Shown one piece after another: positions 32,217-45,680 of a stretch of 64,000 bases of DNA. The stretch is from Amyloporia xantha (taxonomy: Eukaryota; Basidiomycota; Agaricomycetes; Polyporales; Adustoporiaceae). The DNA lies in the NCBI GenBank assembly GCA_036971615.1, contig JAYKKR010000006.1:62001-126000 (forward strand), given 5' to 3'. Under the pieces are notes generated by a model. The model was not told the DNA's origin. It did no database searches and saw only the letters and a program-made list of their open reading frames with translations. The first letter of the stretch is position 1. Each line of letters opens with the position of its first letter. The position numbers and the translations under genes were made by a program.

Positions 32217-32857
32217 ATGCCAGTAGTTGATCGAAGCAATTGCAATACGCGAATGCCCTGCGATTCTCCGGTCGGACAGTGGGCCTTAGTAGCACGTACA
32301 GTTGCTAAGAGTCAGTCCTATGCAAGAATAGCTGTGTAAGATATTCAGAGAGAGATATGCAAACCCTGTTCGAAATGCTGAGCAGTACTGAGTACGCCTC
32401 CTGCGGGCGACTGTGCAATACACGTCCATGGACGCCACGTGGGCGTAAACGCGACTCACGTGCGCACGCGTCTAGGCGACACGCAAGTGTGTAGTACGCG
32501 CCAGCATCCGAGACACACAGAGTAGCGACGCCAAAAGACGCAGATGACTGAAACACGACAACAGGATATCTCAGAAAGAATGAGAGATGCGCTTATTATC
32601 CTGGCCATACTTGTTCTCCTCGTGAAACGTCTCCCCGCCGACACTGCAGGTGGACCGACCGGATGGCACCGTGACGCCTAGAAACTCTCCGCTGAGCTCA
32701 GTATCTTACTTTCGATATGCAATGAAACTGGGCACAGCGCTCTGTCGCATCATTCTATGCTGCACACAGTTCTATAAGCGGCCAGGATTCATTCTGCTGC
32801 GAGGGTGTCACGGCCATCACTCTCGATGGTTTCACCAAGGCTCTGCTCCAGGTTCCA
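32217..32857. other. Intergenic, upstream of UGGT
   Basis: No gene seen. Holds the UGGT promoter (minus strand) and the 3' flank of the next minus-strand gene. Confidence 0.45.
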
Positions 32858-33417
32858 CTACCCTCGGAATCCATCTTTCAAGCCCGAAGCATCCCCGCTT
32901 CCACTGAAAGAGAGTCATTACACTGGTCAGGTCCTTCTGTTACCAAACACAAGAACCACCGCGCGTCTGGGCTCATACTCACCTCTCCTTCCTCAATGCC
33001 TTCAAATGCCTTTCCATCCTCGCGATACGTGCTTCATTCCCCTTCGACCTGGCCTGCAAACCTTGATTCACGTGGTCGACCGTCTGAGCCACTTTCTTGA
33101 GCTTGTGTAGCGCCCCTTGCACGCTCTCATCCGGCGCGGTGTCCTGGCCAGTTTGCGCCTTCTGTATCTGGCTAACGCGTTTATTCAGGTTCCCCATTCG
33201 CCTTGCGAAGGCAGCACCGTCAAATATGTGATATGCTTCTCAAGTGAGGTGCAAATAGCTCTAATCAACGCAGTCGGCGGAAAAGATGCTGCTACGTACT
33301 TTCTGACGAATCGGGACCACCATCCGCCGCTAGTTTGGTTTGCGGAATATCAAGCCGAGCATGCTTCGGATGGCCGGCCCCATTCGTGCCAGCCTTTGGT
33401 TCCTGTTTCGATTTCAT
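32858..33417 (-). CDS. Small coiled-coil protein, unknown function
   Basis: Family not recognised. Three exons on the minus strand (33417-33300, 33235-32983, 32903-32858) join with fully consistent phases into 138 residues. The start MKSKQEPKAGTNGAGHP is followed by a polar linker. The second exon gives YHIFDGAAFARRMGNLNKRV and a long helix rich in Gln, Lys and heptad-spaced Leu/Val (ALHKLKKVAQTVDHVNQGL), ending ARMERHLKALRKER. A short Gly/Ser tail ends the protein. The first intron uses an unusual AAG acceptor, but the phase is right. The gene follows UGGT on the same strand with a 0.6-kb spacer, so it has its own promoter. It might be a small adaptor subunit of a coiled-coil complex; this is a guess. 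Confidence 0.62.
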
Positions 33418-34227
33418 ATTTGCACTAGCTCGTCGAAAACTTTGGATGGTGCAGGAGTAGGTTCGAAGTGAAGGTAGCCATCTCTGAAGAAATGTTATCC
33501 AAATTGGCGACGGATTTGACAGGAGCTTATGCTGGCTTAGGCTCGCGTTTCTGCTGCGGATCTTTGAGAGAATTCTCCCTGAATTTCTCAAAGTGGTGGT
33601 CCCATGTCTTGCAAACTACTGCCACAGTGTGGCAACCCTTTTTGTGCCGACATACAAGTGAAGACAATGTCTGCGAACCTGCTCCGGACTCTCTACTTTC
33701 AGAATGTGAACGTGGTGAAATATGTTTTCTTCTATGATATTGTTACGCTCTTAGGATCAGGATCACGGTTTCTTCTCAGGGCATTGCGATGGGCTCAGGA
33801 TTACCATAATGGACCCATATGTGTAAGTTAGGACTATTAGAACTTATAATGCCAGGGGCAAGAGTGGCGGCGACGTGTGCTCTATCCCCCAGTTTTCTTT
33901 CTGTTCCTTCTAAGCTGAACTTGCACATTTGGCGTACTCTATCCACAATACAGATGTTGGCATATTCTCAAGTCGTGAGAATGTGCATATGCATATAGGT
34001 CGTAGATGTGCTGCTAAACGAGACAGGGACATACTGGCACTTACGCCGGTAATTACTTCGAATTTCGAATGCCTCAAGCTTGACCGTTTGAACCATTATA
34101 GTCGGCAATCTCGGGCGATGTGAGCCATATTTATTCAAAGCTATGACAGCTCGAGAAGTCATAGGATGTATCCTGCCTGCAAATGCGCCGTTCTGATTTC
34201 ATATGAGGGATATACCACGGCACATCA

Positions 34228-34410
34228 AGCGAAATTTCCCGACAGGATATTGCCAGAATATATGAAATATACTTCGAGTTTTCTGGAGGTCACCTGGCTG
34301 GATATTCCCTGGAAACTGCCAGGTTTTATCCGATTTTCGGGCAGTTTTCAGGCAGTTTTCTTCGAACCTCCTGGCGATATTCTGGCTAGGATTTCGCCCG
34401 CTGTATGGTA
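34228..34410. repeat. Repeat A, rich in self-complementary GGATATTCC/GAAATTTCCC motifs
   Basis: Contains GAAATTTCCCGACAGGATAT, then TACTTCGAGTTTTCTGGAGG and GGATATTCCCTGGAAACTG, and ends with an inverted echo (GCCAGAATAT against ATATTCTGGC). Repeat B shares several of these motifs. Confidence 0.5.
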
Positions 34411-35344
34411 TCACTCATTGCCCGACGCCCTCACTCTCGTTACTCATGGGATACTCCATTGATCATTTTACTACTCATATTGAAGAGGATATAATATATA
34501 CATTGACATGTCATACACTTACCCTAGGTCTCTTGGGTTGCCGACTAAGGAAAAGTGCACAAATATCTTTAAGTACTTACCAGTGAATGCGCCGGCGCCT
34601 CGCGCCGCGAACCGATATACCGAGCACACTATGGCGTCTCCTCAGTGCTCGGATATAAATGAATCTCAAAAAAGTGAAACACACCTTTTGGCAGAGTACT
34701 GGATGTCAAGTGTGATGCTATCTCCAGCGCTCGTCAGCATTAGTCTTCTACATTAGCTGCTTCAATTGCACTCAACTTCGAAGATCACCCATATTGCCTA
34801 CTCATCATGTCTAAGTAGTACAATATATATTCTGGCAGCTGTTCCGGGGCATGTATATTTTTTAGTGCAATGTAACGTGTCTTGTGAGAATATATCAAAG
34901 CATATATGCGGGGAAAAACAGCGCTTACCATCATGAGCTTGGAATTCCACGTCGATCGCGCATATAGTCATCGAAAGGTTGCACTGGCATTCCTATAGTC
35001 CGGTTTAGATGAAAGCACATAAGTATTCATTTTAAAAATGTTATAAGAGTTGAATGCACACTATAGGGTATTTTCTAATAGCCTCGACAGAGTGCTTTGA
35101 GATCGCGGGGGAGAGCAGCTTTGGGACGGTGTGGTTGGCCTTAGAGTATGTAAGCGCGAGTGCAAAGAAAAGAATGGGTCTGGAAACAGTGCATTGAGCG
35201 GGACATGCAGGTGTGAGTTGAACAGGTGGCGGATGCACTAGAGACTGCAGACTTGGTCGTGGAAGAGAAGACGTCTTAGTCCTGGAGTCTCGACGGGGGA
35301 CGCGACGCGATTAAGTCACGAGCTCGTGTGATAGCTGATGTAAT

Positions 35345-35495
35345 AGATATTCTTCGCAAGAAATCTCCTGAAAATACAAAATCTACTTTGAGTTTTCTCT
35401 CACAGGATATCCCACAGGAAATTGCTCCGAAATCTGCTGGATATTCGGCTTCTCCTGAGGATTTTCCATAGGGAAATTTCGGTCTGACGTGCAGT
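35345..35495. repeat. Repeat B, related to repeat A
   Basis: Shares TACTTTGAGTTTTCT, GGATATCCC...GGAAAT and GGGAAATTTCGG with repeat A, in partly inverted order, about 1.1 kb away. Confidence 0.45.
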
Positions 35496-36107
35496 ATACT
35501 TTGATATTTTGCATTCCGGCTCAAACGAAACAACTCTGTGATTTCGGGCGCAAGCTGTGCCATGGTAGCAGACATTTGTCTAAGGCTATTTCATCCCGTG
35601 GAGTTGCGAGCCGGCTCAATTGCGCAAGGCTCTTCATCCAGGCATCGGGAAAGACTCGGGATCCTGGCGGTGTTGCCAAAAGTGGAAGGTGTGTATGTTT
35701 TATCCGCAGCTCGATATGGGACACCCGAACTCTCACGGCAGATCCGGGCAGGACAGCGCCGGAACAACCGGAAAGCTCTGTCTCCCTTGCAGCGTTGGTC
35801 ATCGCACTCAGCGAGCGGCTCGATTAGTAAACACCAAAAATGACATGACCAATCTTCACCAGGATTTCCAGCCATACTGTGCGCGGCTTCAAGTCGGGAC
35901 GACTGTTGCACATCGAATTGGACTGAACACTCCAGATCTCCTCCAGATCTCTTCCGTCTCGATTGCGGTCTCGTCTGAGAGCTCTCCCTCGCTGACAGAT
36001 CGAGAATGTTCGCAGAGTGTCTTGCTAATCGCGTTAGATCCATTCAGCCCGTCCTTACTAAGTTCTCTGCGATGCTGGATCATCGTCCTTGCGAACACGG
36101 CTGTCAG

Positions 36108-36114
36108 TATAAAA
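36108..36114 (+). promoter_or_regulatory. TATA box of OYE copy 1
   Basis: TATAAAA, 77-83 nt before ATG 36191, in a block conserved in the second copy. Confidence 0.7.
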
Positions 36115-36190
36115 CCACGCGGACTCATGTCGACCTCGTCCACTGTCTCCCACACAACTTCATCCACTGTCTCTCGCCTCTCCGTCTACA

Positions 36191-37679
36191 ATGGCACACG
36201 TGAACAATGTCGTCAACGCCCCCGCTCCCGGCGTTTCCTTCTTCAGCCCAGCTCAGGATCCTCCCGCGGGCACAGCCGTCGTTCCCCAACCCGATGGCAA
36301 GCCCATCCCCAAGCTCTTCCAGCCATTGAAGATTCGTGGAGTCGAGTTCCAGAACCGTATCTGGGTATGTAGCCAATCGAACCGGTTCATGTTTTAAGTC
36401 TGGCCCACTTATCCGCGCCCGCAGCTCTCGCCCCTGTGCCAATACTCGGCAGAGAATGGCATACCATCACCATGGCAGTTCGCTCATCGTAAGTCGCTCC
36501 GCCGATTCGGGTGACTTCCAAACCTGACATTTTCATACAGTCGGCGGGATTTTCACCCGTGGCCCCGGTCTAACCATCGTCGAGGCCACCGCCGTCGTCC
36601 CCGAGGGCCGCATCACCCCTCAAGACGTCGGCATCTGGTCCGACGCGCACATCGAGCCCTGGAAGAACATCGTCGAGTTCGCGCACTCGCAGAGCCAGAA
36701 GATCGGCATCCAGCTCGCGCACGCCGGGCGCAAGGCCTCCACCGTCGCGCCGTGGCTCGACTTCGGCCTGAGTGCCCCTGAGACAGACGGCGGCTGGCCC
36801 GACGACGTCTGGGGCCCGAGCGCGATCCCGTACAGCGAGACCTTCCCCCAGCCGAAGGAGCTCACGAAGGAGGGCATCCGCCGCGTCATCCAGGGGTTCG
36901 TCGACGGCGCGCGCCGCTCGCTCAAGGCCGGCTTCGACGTCATCGAGATCCACGCCGCGCACGGGTACCTGCTCAGCGAGTTCCTGGCCCCGGCGGTGAA
37001 CAAGCGCACGGACGAGTACGGAGGCAGCTTCGAGAACCGGATCCGGTTGCTCGTCGAGATTTGCGATGCCGTCCGCGCGGTCATCCCCGCGTCGATGCCG
37101 CTCTTTGTCCGTGTCTCTGCGACTGACTGGCTGCACGAGGTGCTCCCCAACGAGTCGTGGGGCGTCGAGGACACCGTGAAGCTCGCGGGCATCCTCGCAG
37201 AGCACGGTGTCGACCTGCTCGATGTCTCCAGCGGCGGCATCCACCCCAAGCAGCAATTCAAGGCTGCCGCCAAGACCGCCCCTATGGTGGCGCCCACCAA
37301 AACCTCCGACGCGCAAAAGCTCTTGCAGGTGCCCTTCTCGGACGCAGTCAAGACGGCGCACGGCGGCAAGATCCTGGTCGGCGCTGTTGGCGGGATCATC
37401 ACCGGCAACCTTGCACAGCAGGTGCTGGATGATGTACGTATACTGAAGCTTGCTCTGTTTTCCGGTGCTGGTTGCTGACACGAGCGATCTCCCCACGCAC
37501 AGGACTCAGCGGACGTTATCTTTGTTGGACGTCAATTCCAGAAGAACCCTGGTCTCGTTTGGTCGTTCGCCGAGGACCTTGGAGTCACCATCACGGTCGC
37601 ACACCAGATCGAGTGGGGCTTCGCCGGTCGGGGTGGTATCGGGAGGAGGGGCGTGGGTCCGAAGAAGGCAGCTTTCTAG
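36191..37679 (+). CDS. NADH:flavin oxidoreductase / old yellow enzyme family, copy 1
   Basis: FMN-dependent TIM-barrel ene-reductase, expected in the cytosol; it reduces activated C=C bonds with NAD(P)H, physiological substrate unknown. Four exons, 36191-36364, 36425-36488, 36541-37433 and 37503-37679, encode 435 residues. Motifs: [17 protein letters not shown] at the start of the barrel, [24 protein letters not shown], the substrate-binding His pair in [42 protein letters not shown], and GAVGGI...[14 protein letters not shown] binding the FMN phosphate. This is the YqjM/class III-like branch (HxxH, Cys in SPLCQY). Third-position GC is very high compared with neighbours, suggesting strong expression. 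A paralogue lies 3 kb downstream; compared with it, this copy lacks one intron. Confidence 0.95.
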
Positions 37680-39173
37680 AATCGGTCAAACGCAATGTAG
37701 CTATAGAGTTCGGTATTCCCGGCGCATGTAGATGTAGACGATGATCTTCCATTATATAGTTGGACTTGCCACACGAGGCAAGCATATTCGAGCTACCTTC
37801 CAGTGTATGTGAATCGACAACTCGCACCCATGTTCTTTTCGATTGGCCACATCTCGTTATCCCGGCAGGATTATGACCATTACCCATCCATCTCTTGGGT
37901 ACTGCCATATGTCAACGATATTGGGATCTCTCGGCGTTTGACAGATCCGAGATGGCATTCCAAGACTAGAGCTCTTTTGACGAATTGCAGGGCGCCATCC
38001 GAGGTCGTTGTGTATGTATACAAATGAGATGGACAGGGTCATCCGGCGCGGGTCAACAATTAGATAGAAATTGTGGAGTCAATGACTCTAGTCAGGATCG
38101 CTGCAGAGTAACACGGAAGCTTCTACCGTTACGCTCAACCGTGCAGAATGTATGTCCGAGCTGTGATATAACAAAATCACGGCGATGGAATGAGTATGTC
38201 TGGAAAGAGCTGTCCTTCGGGCATGTCAGCGCAACAACAGTTAACAGGGAGTAATGGCATGTTGCTTGGGATTGAATCAAATGTATGAGAAACTCCCTGC
38301 CACTTCACAGCCGGAGTATATATGCTTTCTAGAGGAGATACTAGTTGTCGCAAGTGAAGCGTAGGAGACGTGTCGCGCTGCCGATGTGATTGGAGCATGG
38401 TTCACCTGGGCAGGTAGAGAGTGCGGATCTGCTGACCCACTGTGCAACAGAGACCGCTCGTCAGAAAAACCCAGTGGTACAGAGGACGCATATCGAGAAT
38501 GAGGGGAGATATCATAATCGGAATAGGACGAGAATGACGACAAGCCCGCAAGCAGAGAGTCCGGAGGTTCCAGTCCAACTAGCAAGATTCCGGCACATGC
38601 AGCGAGCTCGCGGTAGTAGCTGTCATCAAACACGTATAGACAGTGTATAGACCCGTCGCGTCTTGATCGCTCATCGGTCATCAAGACACGCGAGGTCGAA
38701 CAAAGCTGGTCTGAGCATAGGCTGCTACCTGTGATAGCCGACTGGCAGTGTTGAATCGCCAATGTAAGAGAGGATTCAAAGCATGCGATTTAGGAGAGAA
38801 TGTTACACTAGCGATTGGGGCAGGCAGCAGCCACTTCACGACGTCGAGAGCGCAGACAATGCGCGACGCGCACCGCGTGCCTCACGTGCCCCACCGCTCA
38901 TGTAGCTTCGTCGTTCTCAAAACAATCATGCCATGAGATGAGTCTGTCTCTGTTTTTCTCGTTTGCATAAGCAAAGGATATACATCTGCGCGTGCTCGGA
39001 GAAAAAGTGCACGTATATATGTTGCCATGATTATAATTTAGGAGAACCTCGTATAAACCACGAAAGTGGCTGAAAATGCCCCCTGTACTAACACCGTGCC
39101 CCGCGTCCCCGATTCAGATCTTGCCCTGCTCTTGATCGTTCTTGTGAAAACGGCTGCGCAGTGGGCATGCTGG
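37680..39173. other. Spacer between the OYE duplicates
   Basis: The first 370 nt belong to duplication unit 1. The rest is single-copy. A minus-strand frame at 38762-38277 (161 codons, Ser-rich) is the only longer one; it shows no domain, and I cannot support it as a gene. Confidence 0.4.
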
Positions 39174-39180
39174 TATAAAA
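39174..39180 (+). promoter_or_regulatory. TATA box of OYE copy 2
   Basis: TATAAAA, 53-59 nt before ATG 39233. The surrounding CCGCGCGGAGTCATGTCGAC resembles copy 1. Confidence 0.7.
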
Positions 39181-39232
39181 CCGCGCGGAGTCATGTCGAC
39201 TGCGTCCACTGTCTCCCGTCCTTCCATCTACA

Positions 39233-40778
<1,546 letters not shown>

Positions 40779-41208
40779 AGTCAGTCAAATTGAATGTAGC
40801 CATAGAGTTCGGTATACCCGGCGCATGTAGACTCAGACATTGATCTTCCATTATATACTATAAGCTGGACTTGCCATTCGGTTGTGGCACATCTGTGTCG
40901 AAACGAGGAAGGCAGATTCAAGCTACCCCCCAATGTATAAATCAACAACTCGCGCCCACCTTTATTTTGAACCAGCAATATCTTGTTCTCCTGCCAGGAT
41001 CAAGATCATTGATACATGCACAATAGATTCCCCATTCATCTCTTGGGTATATTGCCATGTATCAATGATATTGATTTCTCCAGTCGTTTGACGGATCCGA
41101 GGTTTCGACGTTCGACACTAGAGCTCATTTGGTGAACTGCAGGGGCACCATAAGAAGCCGTTGTGTACGTACGTATACAGAGAGAGATGGACAGGCTCAT
41201 GCTGCACG

Positions 41209-42402
41209 AGGAAGCCATTCAGATCAACAGTCGGCTAGAATCCGTCTCATCCATCGCTTTTCGACTGGGGCTGAGAAATCTGAGGCCAATCAAGCTTCTC
41301 TAGATTGAACACAGACTCTGTTCAAGTTCATCTTTACATAATTACGAGCACACTTGGAAGTGATCGATCGACTTGCCCTTCAATACCAAGCGTAGTCTGC
41401 ACGGCAAGCCATCGATTTGGATTATAACAAATTGATGATGCGCCTGCAGCGTAGGCCTCATCGCGGAGCGCAACAGGTCCATCCCTTGTAAATTTATTCT
41501 TTTCCTCCGTTTCGGCAGCCCTGAACTCATCGTAGTGGTGTATGATGGATGAGTGTCGGTGGGGCATCTTTGATCCTAACAAAGATTGATGCTGGCCTTG
41601 CTAGACCGACGCCGAAGGGCTTCGCTCGGGGGTGCGGAAACATTTGAACAACGTCGATACAAGGGTTCGTTCAGAAGTTCTGAGCTTGCATTTGTGAATT
41701 TGGTAAGATATCTGACATACGTACCGGATCAATATTTCCATCTACCAGTCTGTTGAACGATCATGATCCCTATACGCGGGACGCGCCACCCATCGTTAAC
41801 GCGGTGCAGTCGACGACTTCCCAAGAGAACTACGTTGCAGAACGAGCAGCCTTGCCTTCTACGTCATCAAGAGGTTCATCGCCATCTGTTCAATTCCAGC
41901 AGGATATTCAGCATTGAACAGAAGCATTGGCAAGATGACAATGGAAACACGACACCTCCAAAATGTATGGTCGCATACAGCCGACGGTGCAGTACAGAAG
42001 TGCAACTGCACGATGACCTCACGACATACCTTTATTGACTTGCAAGGAATTCTGTTCACACGGTTTGCACACAGAAAAGATGAGGGTCACTCTAGTGTGG
42101 GTTATTACTTTTTCGCTAATGCTACTCTACTCGTGGAATATCAATGCACATATTACGGATAAACCGCACGTCGTGACGAAAAATGGCGTACGTACGTGAA
42201 CAACAGAACAGTCATTATACAGAGACAAAGAGACCGTGGCAGACGTCCGGAATACGATGACCAACAAAACAAACTACCGAGTGTCTAGAATGCTAAGGGG
42301 TAATGGTAGGTAGGGTATACGCAATGATGAAAGCGGGTGGAAAGGGATGACACCGAAAGTAGTTGCTGTGAGACACCGAGACTAGCGTTAGACCACGTCA
42401 AT
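41209..42402. other. Intergenic, 3' side of the H+-ATPase
   Basis: No gene seen in 1.2 kb. Open frames are short and without family resemblance. The last part would be the 3' UTR of the H+-ATPase. Confidence 0.45.
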
Positions 42403-45400
42403 CTATGCGGCGGTGCGGGAAGGGTTGCGGGCGAGGGTAGCACCAGCGCGCTGAGCCTGGATGCTGCTGAAACGTTGAAGCTCCTCAGGCTTCATCGACA
42501 CCTTGGTGCCGAATCCAACCTTGCGAGCAGCGCGGCGGATGAACGAAACACGGTTAGAGTATAAAGACTCGTGAAGCGACGCCGCGCGAGATTGAGTGCG
42601 AGTGACGGGAACACCACCAGTAGCAACGGCAGCCTGAGCCATCGCGGCGTTGTGGCGTGCGCGAAGCCTCTTGATGACGGTGGCCTTCATGGCGAACTTG
42701 ATCCAGTCGAGGGGGACGAACCAGACAATGTCCTGCGGAGAATATATGAGAAGAGATCGAAAGCAATAACAGAAAGCATAACTTACCCAGACCCAAACGA
42801 TACCGACCCAGCCACCAGAGATACCGTGAATCTGGGTGAAGCCCCAGTCACCGTACACAGCGATGATCGTCGAGACGAGTTGCGCGACACAGAAGGCACC
42901 GAACAGGGCGACTGAGGGACGCTCCATGAAGAAGAAACTGTGCGAACGTGTGACGAAAATCAGGGCTTGCGAGATGATAGCAACCTGGAGGTAGACAACA
43001 GCGTGGAGGATAGGGTCGTTGTGGTCAGTAGCAGCGCTGTGGGCACCGTCCATGAACGTAACACCGAACTTGCGCCAGAAGAAGTCAGTCCTAATGCAAA
43101 TAGCAACAAGAGCAACGCTGAACAGAAGAATTGAGTCAGAACACAGTAAGAGCTATAAAAACTTGGAGACTTACGTGGACGCAGTCAAATAGATACCGTA
43201 AGCGACGGCGTACGAGAAAATCTCGGCCAAGTCCCAACTGTCCGGAGTGCTCGAGGGCAAGACACGGTCAACCGAAAGCGTCATGATGGTACCGTCGTTC
43301 AACAAGGCGATGATCAGGACCATGAAGGGCGGGAAGTCGAAGCGGAACGCGAACGCGAGGATAGCGAAGCAGACGACGATACGGATGGTGACGGCGCAAG
43401 CGTAGATGGAGTAGTTCCTCATACGTTGGAAAATGACACGCGAACCACGGATGGCGTGCACAATGGTCGAGAGACCAGGCTCGGTCAGCACAATGTCGGC
43501 TGCACCACGAGCAGCGTCAGTAGCACCTTCAACGGCAATACCGACGTTAGCACGGGACAGAGCAGGCGCGTCGTTGGCACCGTCACCAGTCATAGCAACC
43601 AAGTGACCGAGACCCTGCAGACGCTTGACAATCTCATACTTGTGCTCGGGGAAGACACCAGCGAAACCGTCGGCGTCGAGAATCATCTCGTCGAGCGAAC
43701 CGTGCTTGCCTCCGGGCGCAGGTCCATCCTTGAGCACCTTGGCGGGGTACATGTGATCACCGAGACCAAGACGACGGCCTGTCTCCTTCGCAATAGCGAG
43801 CTGGTCACCAGTCACCATCTTGACGCGAACACCGAGAGCCTGAGCGTCGTCGATGGTCTGCTTGGTATCCTCACGGGGAGGGTCGAAAATGGGAAGGAGA
43901 CCGATAAGTTCGAAGCCGTTACCCTCACCCTCGTGGTCATCGTGGTCGAGCTCCTCGTAAGCAACAGCGAGCGCACGCAGACCACGCATGGCGAACTCCT
44001 CGACATCGGCCTCGAGCTTGTTCTCGATCTCCTCCGTCTTGTTACGCGTGCAGAGTTCGATGATGATACCGGTCATACCCTTGGTGACACGCTTGAGCGA
44101 GCCAGTCGACTCCTCACGGTAAGTAATCTCGGTACGCTTGTCAACAGGGTTGAACGGCTTGAAGTCGAGCAATTTGATGCCAGCGCGAGCACGGGTCACG
44201 TCGCCGAGTGCACCGACGACGCAAGCATCGATGGCATCCTGGTTCTCGGTACGAGACGCGTATGCTGCCAGGAGGATGACGTCCTCAGCAGAGAAAGGAC
44301 CGTAGGTACGGACGGTCTCGCGATCGATGGTCAACTTGTTAGTGGTGAGCGTACCGGTCTTGTCAGAGCACAGAATGGTGACGGCGGCAAGCTCCTCAAT
44401 GGCAGTGATACGAGTGACAATGGCCTTGTACTTGGCGAGCTGCTGAGCACCGACAGCAAGCGTAACAGACAAGACGGTGGGCATGGCAATGGGAATACCA
44501 CCGATCAAGAGGACCAGGATGTTGTTGAGACCACGACGGTACTGGTAACGGAAACCAGCGTAGAGACAGAATATCTCAGCGAGGACGAAGATACCGATAG
44601 AAACCAAGCAGAAAGAACCGATCTGGGCGAGAATCTTCTGCAAGTGACCGGTGGTGTCATCATCCTGACCGACAAGCGAAGCGGCACGACCGAAGAAAGT
44701 GTTGGGACCAGTGGAAATGACAACACCCTCGGCCTCACCCTGCTTACAGGTGGAACCACTGTGAAGAAAAATTAGACTCGCATGACGATTTACACATCCA
44801 CCACTACTTACGAGAAACACTGGTCACCCATCTTTTTGCTCTGGGGGAGCGACTCTCCGGTAAGCGCGGCCTGGTCGATCGAGACGTTGATAGCCTCGGT
44901 CAAGCGACAATCTGCGGGAACGATGTCACCGATCTTGAACGAGACCATGTCACCAGGTACGAGGTCCGCAGACTCGATTTCCTTCCATGAACCGTTACGC
45001 TTGACCTTCGCCTTGGGAGCGAGCGAGTCCATGAGCGCTTTGACAGCATTACCAGCGTTGCGCTCCTCGTAGAAACCGATAGCAGAGTTGATGAGGAGAA
45101 GCGTGACGATACCGATGAAATCCTCCCAGTCAGGAGGCATGTGCTCTCCGTTTGACAGAACGATAGCGACGAGCGCCGCACCCTCCATGACCCAGGACAA
45201 AGGATTCCACATGAAACCAAGGAACTGATAATGACGCGTTAAATATACACCAAGACTGAAAGAGGAATACGACAAACCTGGAGGAAAGGGTTCTGCTCCT
45301 CGGACTCTAGTCTGTTGGGACCGAACAACTCGAGACGGCGGACAACCTCTTCGTCGCTCAAACCATTTTCGTCGCACTGAAGGAGTTTGAAGACGTCGTC

Positions 45401-45680
45401 GACGACGATGGTCTCGAGGTCAACCTTCTCCTTGTCGTACAGATCCTCCGCACGCAGTTGAATCTGCGACATGTCAACCTTGGCGTCTATGTGCTCTACA
45501 TCAGACCGGTGGCGGAAGCAAAAAGCAAGAAGACAACATACGTGTAGCCTTCACCTCATCGTGACCAAAGTCCTTGTACTCCCTCTTCTTCTTTTCCGGC
45601 TCCTCCTCTGGGACGGGGGGCTGGTTTGTATCTTTGACTGGCTCTGTCGAGCCAGCCTCCTTCTCAACGGGGGATGACAT
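42403..45680 (-). CDS. PMA1: Plasma-membrane proton-pumping P-type ATPase (Pma1)
   Basis: It hydrolyses ATP to expel protons, building the gradient that drives nutrient uptake. Minus-strand start 45680: [11 protein letters not shown], then a charged N-terminus with [14 protein letters not shown]. Visible P-type landmarks in order: [15 protein letters not shown] (first membrane helix), the actuator loop [31 protein letters not shown] (helix 4), the phosphorylation site [14 protein letters not shown] (near 44360), nucleotide-domain [49 protein letters not shown], and helices to the end. The C-terminal regulatory tail has [20 protein letters not shown] with several Ser/Thr. Short introns occur, for example before FLGFMWN and after GDQCFS. 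About 1,000 residues. Third positions are strongly G/C biased, fitting one of the most highly expressed fungal membrane proteins. The upstream region is unusually long and gene-free. Confidence 0.97.

Larger units (their letters stand above)
33418..36079. other. Gene-poor region with two related AT-rich repeats
   Basis: No gene can be supported over 2.6 kb. A minus-strand fragment near 33600-33680 (K-T-W-D-H-H-F-E-K-F-R text) might be part of an upstream exon or an old transposon protein but cannot be joined to anything. Two related palindromic repeats are listed separately. TA-rich stretches lie around 34490-34510 and 34820-34900. Confidence 0.4.
36080..38047 (+). repeat. Tandem duplication unit, copy 1 (OYE gene plus flanks)
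   Basis: From about 100 nt before the TATA box to about 370 nt after the stop codon, this block matches 39110-41208. The 3' flanks share GAGTTCGG, CCCGGCGCATGTAG, ATCTCTTGGGTA and a shared end near AGATGGACAGG. Confidence 0.8.

Noticed and set aside
36570..37496. 308-codon minus-strand frame over OYE copy 1 (and similar frames over copy 2)
   Set aside because: Antisense shadow of a GC3-rich gene; the Asp/Leu/Arg-rich translation mirrors the sense codons.
38277..38762. 161-codon Ser-rich minus-strand frame between the OYE duplicates
   Set aside because: No homologue recognised, no introns and no promoter signal; could be real but cannot be supported.
43426..44775. 449-codon open frame on the plus strand inside PMA1
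   Set aside because: It is the exact antisense of highly conserved ATPase exons. Strong G/C third-position bias removes stops from the opposite strand; the translation is Thr/Glu/Asp-rich and has no domain.
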